Source of the DNA: Bradyrhizobium erythrophlei
GTDB lineage: Bacteria; Pseudomonadota; Alphaproteobacteria; Rhizobiales; Xanthobacteraceae
DNA: 64,000 nt
Assembly: GCF_900142985.1 (NCBI RefSeq)
Contig: NZ_LT670849.1
Location: forward strand, 5,844,501 to 5,908,500
Reading direction: 5' to 3'
Shown here piece by piece: positions 42,046 to 50,515 of the stretch. The translations under genes and the position numbers were made by a program. The notes under the pieces are model-generated. The model did no database searches and had not been told where the DNA came from. It was given only the letters and a program-made list of their open reading frames with translations. The number at the start of each line of letters is the position of its first letter. The stretch's first letter is position 1.

Positions 42046-44910
42046 ATGACGGCATTAGCAACGGCTGAAGCGCAGATCGATCGTAACCCATCGCTGCCCC
42101 AGATTGCTTGCGGCAACTATCGCAAAGGCAAATACCGAATTCACGGCCTCGTGGTGTCGATTGAGAGCCCTCGCGGGTCTATTCGATCGGCCAAGAACGG
42201 AAGCTGGAAGGTCCGGATGCCCGCGCCGTACGGTTATGTCCGCGGCACGAGCGGTGCGGACGGCCAACAACTCGACTGCTTCCTGGGGCCACATTGTCGC
42301 TCTCCGTTGGTCTACGTTGTCGACCAGATGGATGCGAATACGGGCAAATGGGATGAACACAAATGCTTCTTCGGGTTCGCCTCACCTAGGCAAGTAAAGC
42401 GAATTTACGAGGCCGCGTTTTCGGATGGCCGCGCCAAAGATCGTTTGGGCGCTCTGCATGAAATGACCGTAGCGCAATTCAAAGACTGGTTAGCGCATGG
42501 CGACACCACGAAGCCCGTTATGCCGGCGCAGTACCGGGCGAGTGGTGGCCGCGTCCGAATGGCTGAGGGTGGGACGCCAAATCCGTTTGACCGGTTCGAT
42601 TCAGTCCCGCCTTTTGATCCGTCGAAACCATATGACCGCGTACCGTCTTGGAATGAAACGACGGCAACGGGTGCGCCGCCCTTCGATCCGACCAAGCCGT
42701 TTGAGGCCGCGCATGATTCTGGTGACCAAGGCCTGATGCACGCCTTTGGTCACGGTGCCGCGTCTGGTGCGACATTTGGTTTCTCAGACGAGCTAGCGGG
42801 CTTGGATGCCGCTGCGCCGAAGGTTGCCGGCCATGACATTCCCGACCTTGTAGGACCCGTACCAACCCGGATGCTTGCCGGGGCAGGGCGGCTTGCCAAA
42901 CAATGGCTGACTGGAGAGACACAAGCCTCGGAAGATTACACTCGAGCACGCGACGCTGAACGACAGGCGCAGAAGGAAGGCAAAGCGCATCATCCCTACG
43001 CCTATGGCGCTGGCGAGTTCGCTGGTTCGCTACCGGCGATGGCGGTTCTTCCAGAGGCCGGGCTTGTCCGCGGCGCTGGTGTTGGCTCCCGCTTAGCGCG
43101 TGGGGCCGTTACGGGTGCAGAATACGGCGGCTTGTCCGGAGCAGGTGAGGGCGAGGACCTCGGTCAGCGCGTCGAAAACGGCGCGTCTGGGGCCTTGGGC
43201 GGCGGTGCCGCGGGGTTCGTCGGATCCGGGGCTGGCGAACTTTTGAATCTGGCAGGACGGACTTACATCCAGCCAATGGTCAGCACTGTTCGCGGCTGGA
43301 TGAATCCAGAAGCTGAAGCCGCTCGCCGAGTCGCAACTGCGCTTCAGCGTGATAGTGAGATGATCTCGGCCGGCACTGCAAAGGAGCTGACGCCGCGCGA
43401 ATGGATTGCGGCGCGTAACGCTGGCGAACCCGTGACCTTGGCAGACCTCGGCGCGGGAAATACGCAGGCGCTGCTGCGGTCCGCGGCGAATACGAGTCCC
43501 GAGGGCCGGGCGATGCTCGAGCAGGTGATCGAAAACCGCTTCCTCGATCAGAGCGAACGAGTAGCTGACACGGTGCGGGACCTGATTCCTGGCGGGGCGA
43601 ATGCCAGTCAGACGGCTGACGATTTGGTCAAGGCGTACGACGCCGGTCGCAAGCCTCTGTACAAAAAGGCATACGACGAAGGCGACAAGGAAATAAAGGG
43701 CCAGCAGATCGACCAACTGATGGGCAGCCCGACCTTTGTCGACGCCATGCGACGCGCCTCCACCAGCGGAAAAGACCGTGCCATCACCGAAGGGCTCGGC
43801 GCGATGCGGCAGGGCGCGACTGTCGAAAATGGCATTGTGAAATTTACCAAGGGACCCAACGGCGTCCCGACCTATCCAAACCTTCAATATTGGGATGCGG
43901 TCAAACGCGAACTGGATGATATGGCTGGCGCCGCTTTCCGAAGCGGTGAAAAGGGTCGCGGCTCCGTCATTTCGAATATGTCGAATACGCTGCGTGCTGA
44001 ACTCGACAAGCAAGTCCCGTCCTACGCTAACGCCCGCGGTTTCGCATCGCAGTTCTTTGGAGAAAACAACGCGCTTGAGGCCGGGCGTAAGTTGGCTGGC
44101 AAGAAGGTAGAACCCGCCGTCATCCAGCAAGCCATGTCCAAGATGAAGCCTGACGAGCGCAAGCTGTTTCAGGAAGGCTATGCCTCCGACTGGGCTGATC
44201 GCGTCATCAGCAACATCAGCGAGACGCGGGACGTCACCAAGGCCATGTTCAACTCGCCGAATGAACGGGCTCGAGCGGAAGCTGTCTTCAGCCCGGCCGG
44301 CATGGCAAAGATTCAGGCGCGCATGACGCTGGAAACCATCATGGATGGTGCGCGGAAGGCGATGGGAAATTCCACTACGGCGCGACAGCTCATCGAGGCT
44401 GGCTTGGCTGGAGGCGCTCTGGGCGGCTACGAAGCTTATAGAGGCGGCTTCGATCCTCTCCGAATAGCGGGAGCGACTGGTGCAGGTATTGGCGTACGGC
44501 TTGGCGCGGGCAAATTGCTCGGCGCCGAAGTGGCTGCGGGCGCCCGTAAGCTGATCGGCAAAGTTGACGCCCGCACTGCCCGTAATGTTGCGGAGCTTCT
44601 AACATCTGATGATCCGCGGAAGCTAAAGCAGGGGCTTGGGATCGCGATGGGCAATCAAAGGATCATGAATGGCCTACGGCGCGTGGCCAACGCGCTGTCC
44701 GTGTCCGCCGTGGCGCCTGGCGGACGAGAAGCGGCGATTGCGATGGCGCCAGATTTACAACGGGTAGTCGGTGCGCAGGCCGCGCCATCATGGGACGAAA
44801 CGAGGTCGAGTAATCCTTTCGACAGATTCGACACCGGCCGGTCCCGATCGCAACCATCTGCGCCCGCATTCAATGCTAGCCGATCCTTCGAAGCCGTTCG
44901 GGGCACGTGA
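42046..44910 (+). CDS. Large phage-type polyvalent/structural protein with N-terminal pyrophosphatase-like domain
   Basis: 954 residues. The first about 160 residues read APYGYVRGTSGADGQQLDCF, VYVVDQMDANTGKWDEHKCF and AQFKDWLAHGDTTKP, the layout of the inorganic-pyrophosphatase-like domain found in phage polyvalent proteins. The rest is Gly/Ala-rich and helical (AGAGRLAKQW, VGSGAGELLN), with the motif F-D-P-[ST]-K-P-[YF] near residues 180-225 and a related NPFDRFDTGRSR at the C-terminus. Such proteins are injected with the phage DNA or sit inside the virion. No other head genes adjoin, so this is probably a prophage remnant. Confidence 0.65.
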   Translation: MTALATAEAQIDRNPSLPQIACGNYRKGKYRIHGLVVSIESPRGSIRSAKNGSWKVRMPAPYGYVRGTSGADGQQLDCFLGPHCRSPLVYVVDQMDANTGKWDEHKCFFGFASPRQVKRIYEAAFSDGRAKDRLGALHEMTVAQFKDWLAHGDTTKPVMPAQYRASGGRVRMAEGGTPNPFDRFDSVPPFDPSKPYDRVPSWNETTATGAPPFDPTKPFEAAHDSGDQGLMHAFGHGAASGATFGFSDELAGLDAAAPKVAGHDIPDLVGPVPTRMLAGAGRLAKQWLTGETQASEDYTRARDAERQAQKEGKAHHPYAYGAGEFAGSLPAMAVLPEAGLVRGAGVGSRLARGAVTGAEYGGLSGAGEGEDLGQRVENGASGALGGGAAGFVGSGAGELLNLAGRTYIQPMVSTVRGWMNPEAEAARRVATALQRDSEMISAGTAKELTPREWIAARNAGEPVTLADLGAGNTQALLRSAANTSPEGRAMLEQVIENRFLDQSERVADTVRDLIPGGANASQTADDLVKAYDAGRKPLYKKAYDEGDKEIKGQQIDQLMGSPTFVDAMRRASTSGKDRAITEGLGAMRQGATVENGIVKFTKGPNGVPTYPNLQYWDAVKRELDDMAGAAFRSGEKGRGSVISNMSNTLRAELDKQVPSYANARGFASQFFGENNALEAGRKLAGKKVEPAVIQQAMSKMKPDERKLFQEGYASDWADRVISNISETRDVTKAMFNSPNERARAEAVFSPAGMAKIQARMTLETIMDGARKAMGNSTTARQLIEAGLAGGALGGYEAYRGGFDPLRIAGATGAGIGVRLGAGKLLGAEVAAGARKLIGKVDARTARNVAELLTSDDPRKLKQGLGIAMGNQRIMNGLRRVANALSVSAVAPGGREAAIAMAPDLQRVVGAQAAPSWDETRSSNPFDRFDTGRSRSQPSAPAFNASRSFEAVRGT

Positions 44911-45185
44911 CGACTTCATCCTCACAGCGTCTATTCCGGCTGCTAACTTGCGATCGATTGAATTCCGACGTACATCACACAGATTATCCGCCGACCGCCG
45001 CTCGGCGTTGATTCCCGGGGAACGCTCCCATACTGCCGCTGCTAAGCTTGCGCGGATTACCGGCCCCATCCTCAGGCAAGCGTCTAGGCAGGCCAACCGA
45101 TTAAGGGCGGCTGACGCTCGGCCAGCTCCACAACACCGCACCAAGCGAACGCGCGTTCGTACGGCGGCAACAGCCGCGAGCGAAT

Positions 45186-46138
45186 GTGACAGTACCTCAA
45201 ACGGTAAATGGCGGATTGTTCATACCGGGAAACGGGGATTTACCCGGACTCTGGGGCAGCAACGCCATCAACCCCGACATGGTGGCGATCGAGGGTGTCA
45301 CCACCATCAGCGCGAGCAATGCGCCGATTGTCTTGACGTCACCCTCCGGGTTCACATCGACACCAAGCGCGGGCCCGACGCAAGCGCAAAACGCCGTCCT
45401 GAAGTTCACGGGAGCGCTGACGGGGAGCGTGCAGGTCACGCTGCCGATACCTGGTTATTACATCATCGACAACCAGACGACGGGCGCATTCGTCCTTGGC
45501 TTCCGCGCAATTGGCTCGGGGCAAATAATCGCCGTCGATCAGCAAGACGTCCAGCACGTCTACAACGACGGTACGAACGTGAGGTTTGTAAACCTAGGCC
45601 GCATCGGCGAGACGGCAATGTGGGCTGGGCTCGCGGCAATTCCTGCTTGGGTGTCCGCCTGTACAATCCCGTGATCTGCGATGGGTCAATTTATAATTTC
45701 TCGACGTACCCAGCCCTCGGAGCTCGGCTCGGCAGCAAATTCGGCGGTAACGGCATCAGCACCTTTGCGGTGCCCGACAGCCAAGGCAGGATACAGTTGC
45801 CTTATGACGGTACGGGCACCCGTATCACGATCGGTGGATGCGGGATCAATGGCCAGACCATTGGCGCTTCGCTCGATCAGCAGACCCACACACTGACCAC
45901 ACCAGAGATTCCTGCTCACAATCATGGTGTAACCGATCCCGGTCATGCTCATAGCTACTCCCAGTTCTCGGCAGGCTCCGGCACGGTTGGCGGTGGCGGC
46001 TCGTTCGGCGGAAATGTCGGAGCTAATACGGGAACAAATACTACCGGCATATCCATCCAGAATGCCGGAGGCGGCGGTGCTCATAACAACGTCCAGCCGT
46101 CTCAAGTCACCGGCATCATGGTCATCAGGGCTGCCTGA
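45186..46138 (+). pseudogene. Frameshifted phage tail-collar/fibre protein
   Basis: The first part (45186-45674) reads MTVPQTVNGGLFIPGNGDLP...GETAMWAGLAAIPAWVSACT, the usual lead-in to a tail-collar domain. The expected continuation, CDGSIYNFSTYPALGARLGS...FAVPDSQGRIQL...AHNHGVTDPGHAHSY, is in another frame up to 46138. Re-reading one base at about 45672 would join them, so a one-base loss is likely. The C-terminus carries the His-rich collar motif seen in phage fibre tips. It follows the 954-residue phage protein with a 275-base gap that holds no clear gene. Confidence 0.65.
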
Positions 46139-46182
46139 GCCTTGTTGCGTATCGCGTTTTCAACTCGACGCGGATCGCAAAT

Positions 46183-46320
46183 CTAATGCTGCAGCTTACC
46201 AGTGTGATGAAGCTGTCCCACAGACTGCGGAGCGGCGTTGATCTTTTCGCTGCTAAACACACTGCTCAGAACCATTGCGAAAACGACGATCCAGATCACG
46301 GCACCAACAATTTTGAACAT
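46183..46320 (-). CDS. Small single-helix membrane protein
   Basis: 45 residues, MFKIVGAVIWIVVFAMVLSS, then SEKINAAPQ and a His-containing tail. One N-terminal transmembrane helix. ATG 46320 chosen within a longer open frame (46398). The function is unknown. Confidence 0.4.
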   Translation of the reverse strand: MFKIVGAVIWIVVFAMVLSSVFSSEKINAAPQSVGQLHHTGKLQH

Positions 46321-46490
46321 GACCGCGCCTCGCCCAACAGATGTCTTTGTAATGTGGTCGTCGGAGCCCGACCGAGGGTTCAACACACCTGGGATCATTT
46401 AGTTGCGGAAGCTACTCACGTTCTTGCCGGGATGCTGATTGACTAAGGGGTCCGCAAATAGCGTCCATAGCACTGCCCTAATCTGCCTCA

Positions 46491-46525
46491 AAAGAAAACG
46501 GCCCCGGTGGACTAGACCGAGGCCG
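46491..46525 (-). terminator. Minus-strand intrinsic terminator
   Basis: The minus strand reads CGGCCTCGGT, a loop, ACCGGGGCCG, then TTTTCTTT: a 10-bp stem with one mismatch and a T-rich tail. It lies 95 bases downstream of the small gene at 46620-46838. Confidence 0.6.
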
Positions 46526-46619
46526 TTGGCCTGCTGAATGGGGCATAGGGGACGCAGGCATTCTCAGCCTAATCATCCCTCAGCGATTAAATACTAAAAT
46601 GTTGGACAGCCTCATTGTC

Positions 46620-46838
46620 CTACTTTCTTGGGTGATTTCTCATATGCAAGAACATGGCTTTCACGTCGGAAAGTCCAAGCGCTTGCTCGCGCGGTCCTTG
46701 GTGTTCTCTAAGGACGTGCAGCTGTCGCAGTGCAATCTCATCGCGCTTGTGCCGGTCTTCTTCAGCGAAGTACGCCTTCATGTCCTTGACGAAGGCGTTG
46801 GCTACACCGGGCGGTAGATCGCGGGGTTTGCGGATCAT
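46620..46838 (-). CDS. Small conserved protein, short paralogue of 58120-58494
   Basis: 72 residues, DLPPGVANAFVKDMKAYFAE, ...KRDEIALRQLHVLREHQGPR and LSDVKAMFLHM. It matches the C-terminal two thirds of the 124-residue protein at 58120, whose extra N-terminal helices are missing here. The family is predicted all-helical; function unknown. Confidence 0.6.
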   Translation of the reverse strand: MIRKPRDLPPGVANAFVKDMKAYFAEEDRHKRDEIALRQLHVLREHQGPREQALGLSDVKAMFLHMRNHPRK

Positions 46839-46910
46839 GCGCTCTCATCTTCAACAAAGCCGGGCGGCCGCTGCCAGAGCGGCGGTAATTGATAAGCCGG
46901 CACACGCAGT

Positions 46911-46939
46911 CAAAGAAAAGGCCCCGCAAATGCGGGGCC
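46911..46939 (-). terminator. Minus-strand intrinsic terminator
   Basis: A perfect 8-bp stem, GGCCCCGC / GCGGGGCC, with a four-base loop and TTTTCTTTG on the minus strand. Similar GGCCCCGC hairpins recur at 59321, 59982 and 60472. Confidence 0.65.
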
Positions 46940-47166
46940 TAAGTTACTACCCTCTCTCCACGCCGAGATAATTCGCTGGGGTAACGGGTGTTCCTAAAAT
47001 CGTTCAGAGGGCTCGGTTCAGATTTGAACAATCGCAATCGTGATCCGAGCTTAGCAACCTAAGGCGATTGCGCCCGTAAGCTTATGGACGGCGGACAGTG
47101 TGTCTCCTCCAGTGCCGCCGTTGGCGGCTCCGCCAATGCACGTCCAGGACTGTGCGGAGCCGTCTG

Positions 47167-47367
47167 CTAATTCCACCAGGAGCTCCGATCAAACTCGGTT
47201 TCAAAGCCGGCCGGCATCTTCGGCGGATCAACTCCATCGGTGGCGTTGCAGACCGGGCACGGCATTCCAGGCGCGCCGCACCCGCAGGCATAGTCACCTT
47301 CCCACGCCATATGGGGATGGGCCTCGCAGACCCAACGAGTTCCGAAACAGCGCTGGCAAGTGGTCAT
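47167..47367 (-). CDS. Small Cys-rich zinc-binding protein
   Basis: 66 residues: CQRCFGTRWVCEAHPHMAWE, then ACGCGAPGMPCPVCNA. Two C-x2-C pairs plus GCG turns resemble a DnaJ-type zinc centre. The tail is acidic and ends in SSWWN. Such proteins recur in Bradyrhizobium accessory regions. Role unknown. Confidence 0.6.
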   Translation of the reverse strand: MTTCQRCFGTRWVCEAHPHMAWEGDYACGCGAPGMPCPVCNATDGVDPPKMPAGFETEFDRSSWWN

Positions 47368-47551
47368 GCGGAATGTAACTCTCGAAAATCAAAAAGGGGC
47401 CACCTCGCGGCGATCCCAATGGCCGGGCCAACACCGTCAACAGTGCCGTCCTAATTCTCCTTGTGTGCACTAAGGAACTGAACGGCGGCCGACCGCATAT
47501 TATGATCGTAAGTGCAAACCCTGCGGTTAGGACCCGTAAGCACGAGGTGGT

Positions 47552-47752
47552 GTGATGCAGCGTCGCCGTTTCAAGAACACTCTGACCTTTCCAGATCGAT
47601 TGAAAAACTTTGCCGAGGACCTGAAAGCCAAGGCTGCCGAGCTTCGGCCAGGTCTAGAGAAAGACGCCCTACTCAAAAGGGCGCGGCAAGCTGAAACCGC
47701 CTCCCACATTGATGAGTGGGCCAAGTCCCCCGGATTACAGCCGCCGAAGTAA
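47552..47752 (+). CDS. 66-residue conserved protein, family member 1 (ends SPGL-x-PP)
   Basis: Basic N-terminus, then a helical stretch LKNFAEDLKAKAAELRPGLE and the motif AETASHIDEWAKSPGLQPPK. The same layout appears in the proteins at 51143 (DTAAHINEWLSTPGLRAPT) and 52470 (RTAAIEQWIGSPGASPPE). ATG 47552 or 47555. Unknown function. Confidence 0.6.
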   Translation: MMQRRRFKNTLTFPDRLKNFAEDLKAKAAELRPGLEKDALLKRARQAETASHIDEWAKSPGLQPPK

Positions 47753-47825
47753 GCTCCGCTGAGCTGTTTTGATCAGACTCAATTAGGTCGATGCTGTAGG
47801 ATGTCCTTAACCAAAGGACCGCTCC

Positions 47826-47945
47826 ATGCCCGGACGCCTCAGCGCGCGGCGAGCAGACCAACTTCCGGCAGATTTTTTTCTTGTCGTGACGATTGCCGGC
47901 ATAAACTTACTGATCGGCATTGGGCTAATTATCGTGCTTACATAA
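47826..47945 (+). CDS. 39-residue membrane microprotein
   Basis: MPGRLSARRADQLPADFFLV followed by a single helix VTIAGINLLIGIGLIIVLT. AAGGACCGCTCC precedes the ATG. A basic N-terminus followed by one transmembrane helix predicts N-in orientation. Convergent with the zinc-ribbon operon to the right. Confidence 0.5.
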   Translation: MPGRLSARRADQLPADFFLVVTIAGINLLIGIGLIIVLT

Positions 47946-47954
47946 AAGGTCGCC

Positions 47955-48107
47955 TCAGTCGGCGGCAAGGCGCCCCTTGCCTTTGCATTCTTTGCAGACG
48001 GTGTAAGTCTTCACGCCCGGCCGCGTCGGATGTTTCGCCGACACATAGCCCGCGCCCATACATTCCGGGCATTTGTTCTCTGACGGCTTGATGATGGGTT
48101 TTTTCAT
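47955..48107 (-). CDS. 50-residue zinc-ribbon protein
   Basis: MKKPIIKPSENKCPECMGAG, YVSAKHPTRPGVKTY, then CKECKGKGRLAAD. C-P-E-C-x-G-x-G and C-K-E-C-x-G-x-G are DnaJ central-domain-type zinc motifs. A decayed relative lies at 59137-59283. It starts three bases after the microprotein upstream; last gene of a minus-strand operon of tiny genes. Confidence 0.65.
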   Translation of the reverse strand: MKKPIIKPSENKCPECMGAGYVSAKHPTRPGVKTYTVCKECKGKGRLAAD

Positions 48108-48109
48108 CT

Positions 48110-48199
48110 TCACCCGACAATCTTCTGCAGGCCAAGCAGACCTACAAAGCCGAGCACCGCGACGATCACGAAGACGATGCTCAGAACCCAGTACTTCAC
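48110..48199 (-). CDS. 29-residue membrane microprotein
   Basis: GTG 48199 opens VKYWVLSIVFVIVAVLGFVG and the frame ends LLGLQKIVG: one transmembrane helix. Its start overlaps the stop of the zinc-ribbon gene before it and its stop is two bases from the next start, which supports real, coupled translation. Confidence 0.5.
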   Translation of the reverse strand: MKYWVLSIVFVIVAVLGFVGLLGLQKIVG

Positions 48200-48399
48200 A
48201 AGGTCATGTCCCTAGCGCTCAGCGCACTTTCGGGTGGCACTGTCAGGCGATATGCGACGTAGGTATTTCCACTCATCTTTTCTAGGCGAGCATCACAGAC
48301 CGGGCAGCGATATTCGTCCGGCTCCCCTCGCATAGAGACCAGCTCGATCCGCCGAAATCCCGCACTACACCGCGGGCATTGAACGTCGCCCTTTCTCAT
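48196..48399 (-). CDS. 67-residue zinc-ribbon protein
   Basis: MRKGDVQCPRCSAGFRRIEL, then YRCPVCDARLEKM. Two C-x2-C knuckles separated by about 25 residues form a rubredoxin/zinc-ribbon-type fold. The C-terminus YVAYRLTVPPESA is a strand. Member of the same minus-strand operon. Role unknown. Confidence 0.65.
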   Translation of the reverse strand: MRKGDVQCPRCSAGFRRIELVSMRGEPDEYRCPVCDARLEKMSGNTYVAYRLTVPPESALSARDMTL

Positions 48400-48431
48400 A
48401 GGCGCAATATGCCCCTGGAACTTGGTGATTG

Positions 48432-48642
48432 CTAGGTGGCCCTCGTCCCCATTCGGGCCGGTGCAAAGTTTGGCCTGATGTCAGCGCCGCGCCTTCCGCA
48501 CGCCTTGCAGACGAACCGCGGCTCCAGGTCGGATAGCCGGACCTCGTTGGCCCAGGACTTAGCACGCACTGATCGCAATGTGGTGGCTGCACCGGTAATC
48601 GCTGCAATAGATCAGCAGGCCGGTCACACCGGTTGCGCGCAT
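48432..48642 (-). pseudogene. Frameshifted small zinc-ribbon protein
   Basis: From ATG 48642 the frame reads MRATGVTGLLIYCSDYRCSH and stops. The expected continuation, WANEVRLSDLEPRFVCKACG and RRGADIRPNF, is in another frame ending at 48432. The combined motif CSDYRCSH...FVCKACG is, from memory, a conserved Rhizobiales zinc-ribbon protein. One indel between 48560 and 48590 breaks it. Confidence 0.6.
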
Positions 48643-48813
48643 TTCCCCAAGTGGATTTCCCCATTCTCCCGTCTCTGCCTCAATCAATAACCAGACCCAA
48701 AAAGCGATCTGACGAGAAGGCCCCAACCGAGGGCTAAGGTGAGCGACGCCGACGCCGTGAGAGTTTGCGGTCGAAGGCAATACTGCACGCGCGAAGGACG
48801 CCCAGGAACTTCG

Positions 48814-48928
48814 AAAAAAGCCCGCCATTCGCGGCGGGTGCCAAGTTTAGGGAGGTTGCCGTGATTACGGCAACACGACGTTAGGCCGATTCGCTTGCCG
48901 GAAGATGTGCCCCAATTCACACAACGGG
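48814..48928 (-). ncRNA. Candidate small RNA, copy 2 (115 nt, intrinsic terminator)
   Basis: The same architecture and length as 22342-22456: CCGTTGTGTGAATTGGGG at the 5' side, a middle hairpin with a 7-bp stem (TTGCCGT/ACGGCAA), unpaired CCTCCCTAAACTTGGC, and terminator CCCGCCGCGAATGGCGGG followed by CTTTTTT, a better T-tract than copy 1. The middle stem has a different sequence from copy 1 but pairs fully. Confidence 0.6.
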
Positions 48929-48953
48929 CGACCTAGTCTTCGTGAAACTGCGA

Positions 48954-49065
48954 CTAATGCCTCTCTATCAAATATCCGAGCATTGTTTCGCAGGCTTCCT
49001 CGGCCGCTTCGAATGTCTTGAAAGGTGACCCGATAACTTTGACTGCGCCCCTGTTATCATGAAGT
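48954..49065 (-). pseudogene. 5'-truncated small gene fragment
   Basis: The minus strand encodes NRGAVKVIGSPFKTFEAAEE and ends LGYLIERH at 48954. A stop lies just upstream with no start codon between, so the 5' end is lost or shifted. It sits 26 bases before the candidate RNA copy 2, on the same strand. Confidence 0.35.
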
Positions 49066-49389
49066 GGACGTCAAGATGCTACAAAGCCCGGAGCACCATG
49101 ACCAGGACCGCTGCGGCTCTCGTAACTGATCACAAACGAAAAACCGTCGCCGCTTGCGTTCCAGATTTGCATGTCACCGACGGGATTAATTACACGACTG
49201 AATTGCATGCAGCACCTCGCATGCGCCCCGTCCTGGAAGGACTTATTTAGCGAGTCGGAAAAGGCAAACGCCTTGACGTCACTTAGTGCGGGAGCGTCGC
49301 CGCGAACGCTGCATTCTCGGGACCGATGTTCGCAAGGCGATCTGCGTCTTAAGGAAACTAATCAAGGTTAACCAGGCAGCTCCGGGCAG
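49066..49389 (+). other. Non-coding stretch, nothing recognised
   Basis: 324 bases; the short frames on both strands lack family features. Confidence 0.35.
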
Positions 49390-49677
49390 CTACCTAATCT
49401 TGGCTAAGCACTCCTTCAGGCGTTCAAGCTCCGAACGAACTTGCGTTTCCATGGCGTCTTGCAACGCGAGCGCGCCCCTGTTGGACAATTCTGCGGAGGC
49501 CTTTTTATCCAGATTCTGTTTCCAATCCCGGATCGCCTGCTTAGTGGCGCTTTGGGCTTCCAGCGTAGCTTTAAAGTATGCCTTTGTGCAGGCATCGGCC
49601 ATTGAGCAAGTCTTGCACTCTTGAGCGGCGGCAGCACTTAAAACTAGCAAGGTAAGTATCGCGGCAAGAACCCTCAT
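49390..49677 (-). CDS. Small exported helical protein
   Basis: 95 residues: a signal peptide (MRVLAAILTLLVLSAAAAQ), then ECKTCSMADACTKAYFKATL and a long amphipathic helix to ERLKECLAKIR. Four Cys in the mature part could form disulfides in the periplasm. ATG 49677 follows CGGGGGGAAAC. Function unknown. Confidence 0.6.
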   Translation of the reverse strand: MRVLAAILTLLVLSAAAAQECKTCSMADACTKAYFKATLEAQSATKQAIRDWKQNLDKKASAELSNRGALALQDAMETQVRSELERLKECLAKIR

Positions 49678-49861
49678 TGTTTCCCCCCGGTACAAGCCAC
49701 AGACCTGACCGCAAAGCCAAATCCTGAGTCACGGCGCAGTTGTGGCGCTTTCTCGAAAGGGGATAGATTCTTAACGCAAATGAGTACATCTCGGTTAGGG
49801 CTTCAAATGACTATCTTGCCGCGTTCCGCTCATCCGTCGCCTCGCGCCATCCACCTGAACG

Positions 49862-49893
49862 CCCCCGTCGGTCGAAAAGCCGGCGGGGGTTTT
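49862..49893 (+). terminator. Strong plus-strand intrinsic terminator without an obvious gene
   Basis: CCCCCGTCGG, an eight-base loop, CCGGCGGGGG, then TTTTG: about a 10-bp stem with a T-tract on plus. The genes on both sides are on the minus strand, so it may end an unannotated plus transcript. Confidence 0.55.
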
Positions 49894-49913
49894 GCCTTCT
49901 CCGGCCCACTTCT

Positions 49914-50072
49914 TTAGGAGCGCTGGCAGGTCGTCACAACCACCATGGTGCGGCTGCAGTGCCAGTCCGCGCCAAGTCGAATCTCACAAACGCTATATGG
50001 CTGCGCGGCCGCAACGGCGGCGCTGGCTGTAAGGAGGGCAATCGTCACGAAAGCAATGGCCTTGATGCGCAT
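49914..50072 (-). CDS. 52-residue exported peptide
   Basis: A signal peptide MRIKAIAFVTIALLTASAAV and a short mature part PYSVCEIRLGADWHCSRTMV containing three Cys in total. ATG 50072 lies inside a longer open frame; only this start gives a signal peptide. Function unknown. Confidence 0.45.
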   Translation of the reverse strand: MRIKAIAFVTIALLTASAAVAAAQPYSVCEIRLGADWHCSRTMVVVTTCQRS

Positions 50073-50287
50073 GATCGAACCCCATTGTTTGATCAATGGG
50101 TTCAGCATGCGCCGTGTCGGTTTCGGCCGTTTGTCGTCCGGGTCTGAATTTGGCTTCACCCGAAGCCGCATTTGTTTCTTCGATCGGCCGGTGATGAAAC
50201 AAATGGGCAAATTGCCCATCGGAACTGTCAAAGCCAGCGTCGAGCGACGGCTCGGTTTCTTGGCTTAGGTCCGCTCTATCTGGCGGG

Positions 50288-50491
50288 TCACTCATCGCGG
50301 ATCGCCGCCGCGTGAGCCGCGATCCAGAATGCGGCGCCGACAGCGGCAAAAAACACGACTGCCATCCAGGCTTGCGGATCCGAAAGCTTATTTGAGGCGA
50401 TTGCCACAGCGATCGTAACTGCGGCGATTCCGCACAAGACAGCTAATGCTATGCAGCAGAGATAGAGAGCTTCTCGGAGAAACGTTATCAC
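50288..50491 (-). CDS. 67-residue small membrane protein, paralogue of 22796
   Basis: MITFLREALYLCCIALAVLC, then SNKLSDPQAWMAVVFFAAVG and AAFWIAAHAAAIRDE. Two transmembrane helices. It shares LREVL/LREAL, CC, the TNKLTDPQ/SNKLSDPQ loop and AWMAVVFFAAVG with the shorter protein at 22796-22969. Role unknown. Confidence 0.65.
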   Translation of the reverse strand: MITFLREALYLCCIALAVLCGIAAVTIAVAIASNKLSDPQAWMAVVFFAAVGAAFWIAAHAAAIRDE

Positions 50492-50515
50492 TTTCCTTTA
50501 GCCTTCAGGCTCAGA

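Noticed and set aside
44771..45640. Long plus-strand frame before the tail-collar part in the same frame
   Set aside because: Most of it overlaps the end of the 954-residue phage gene and the collar N-terminal part in other frames; the sequence is low-complexity Arg/Ala and looks like a shadow.
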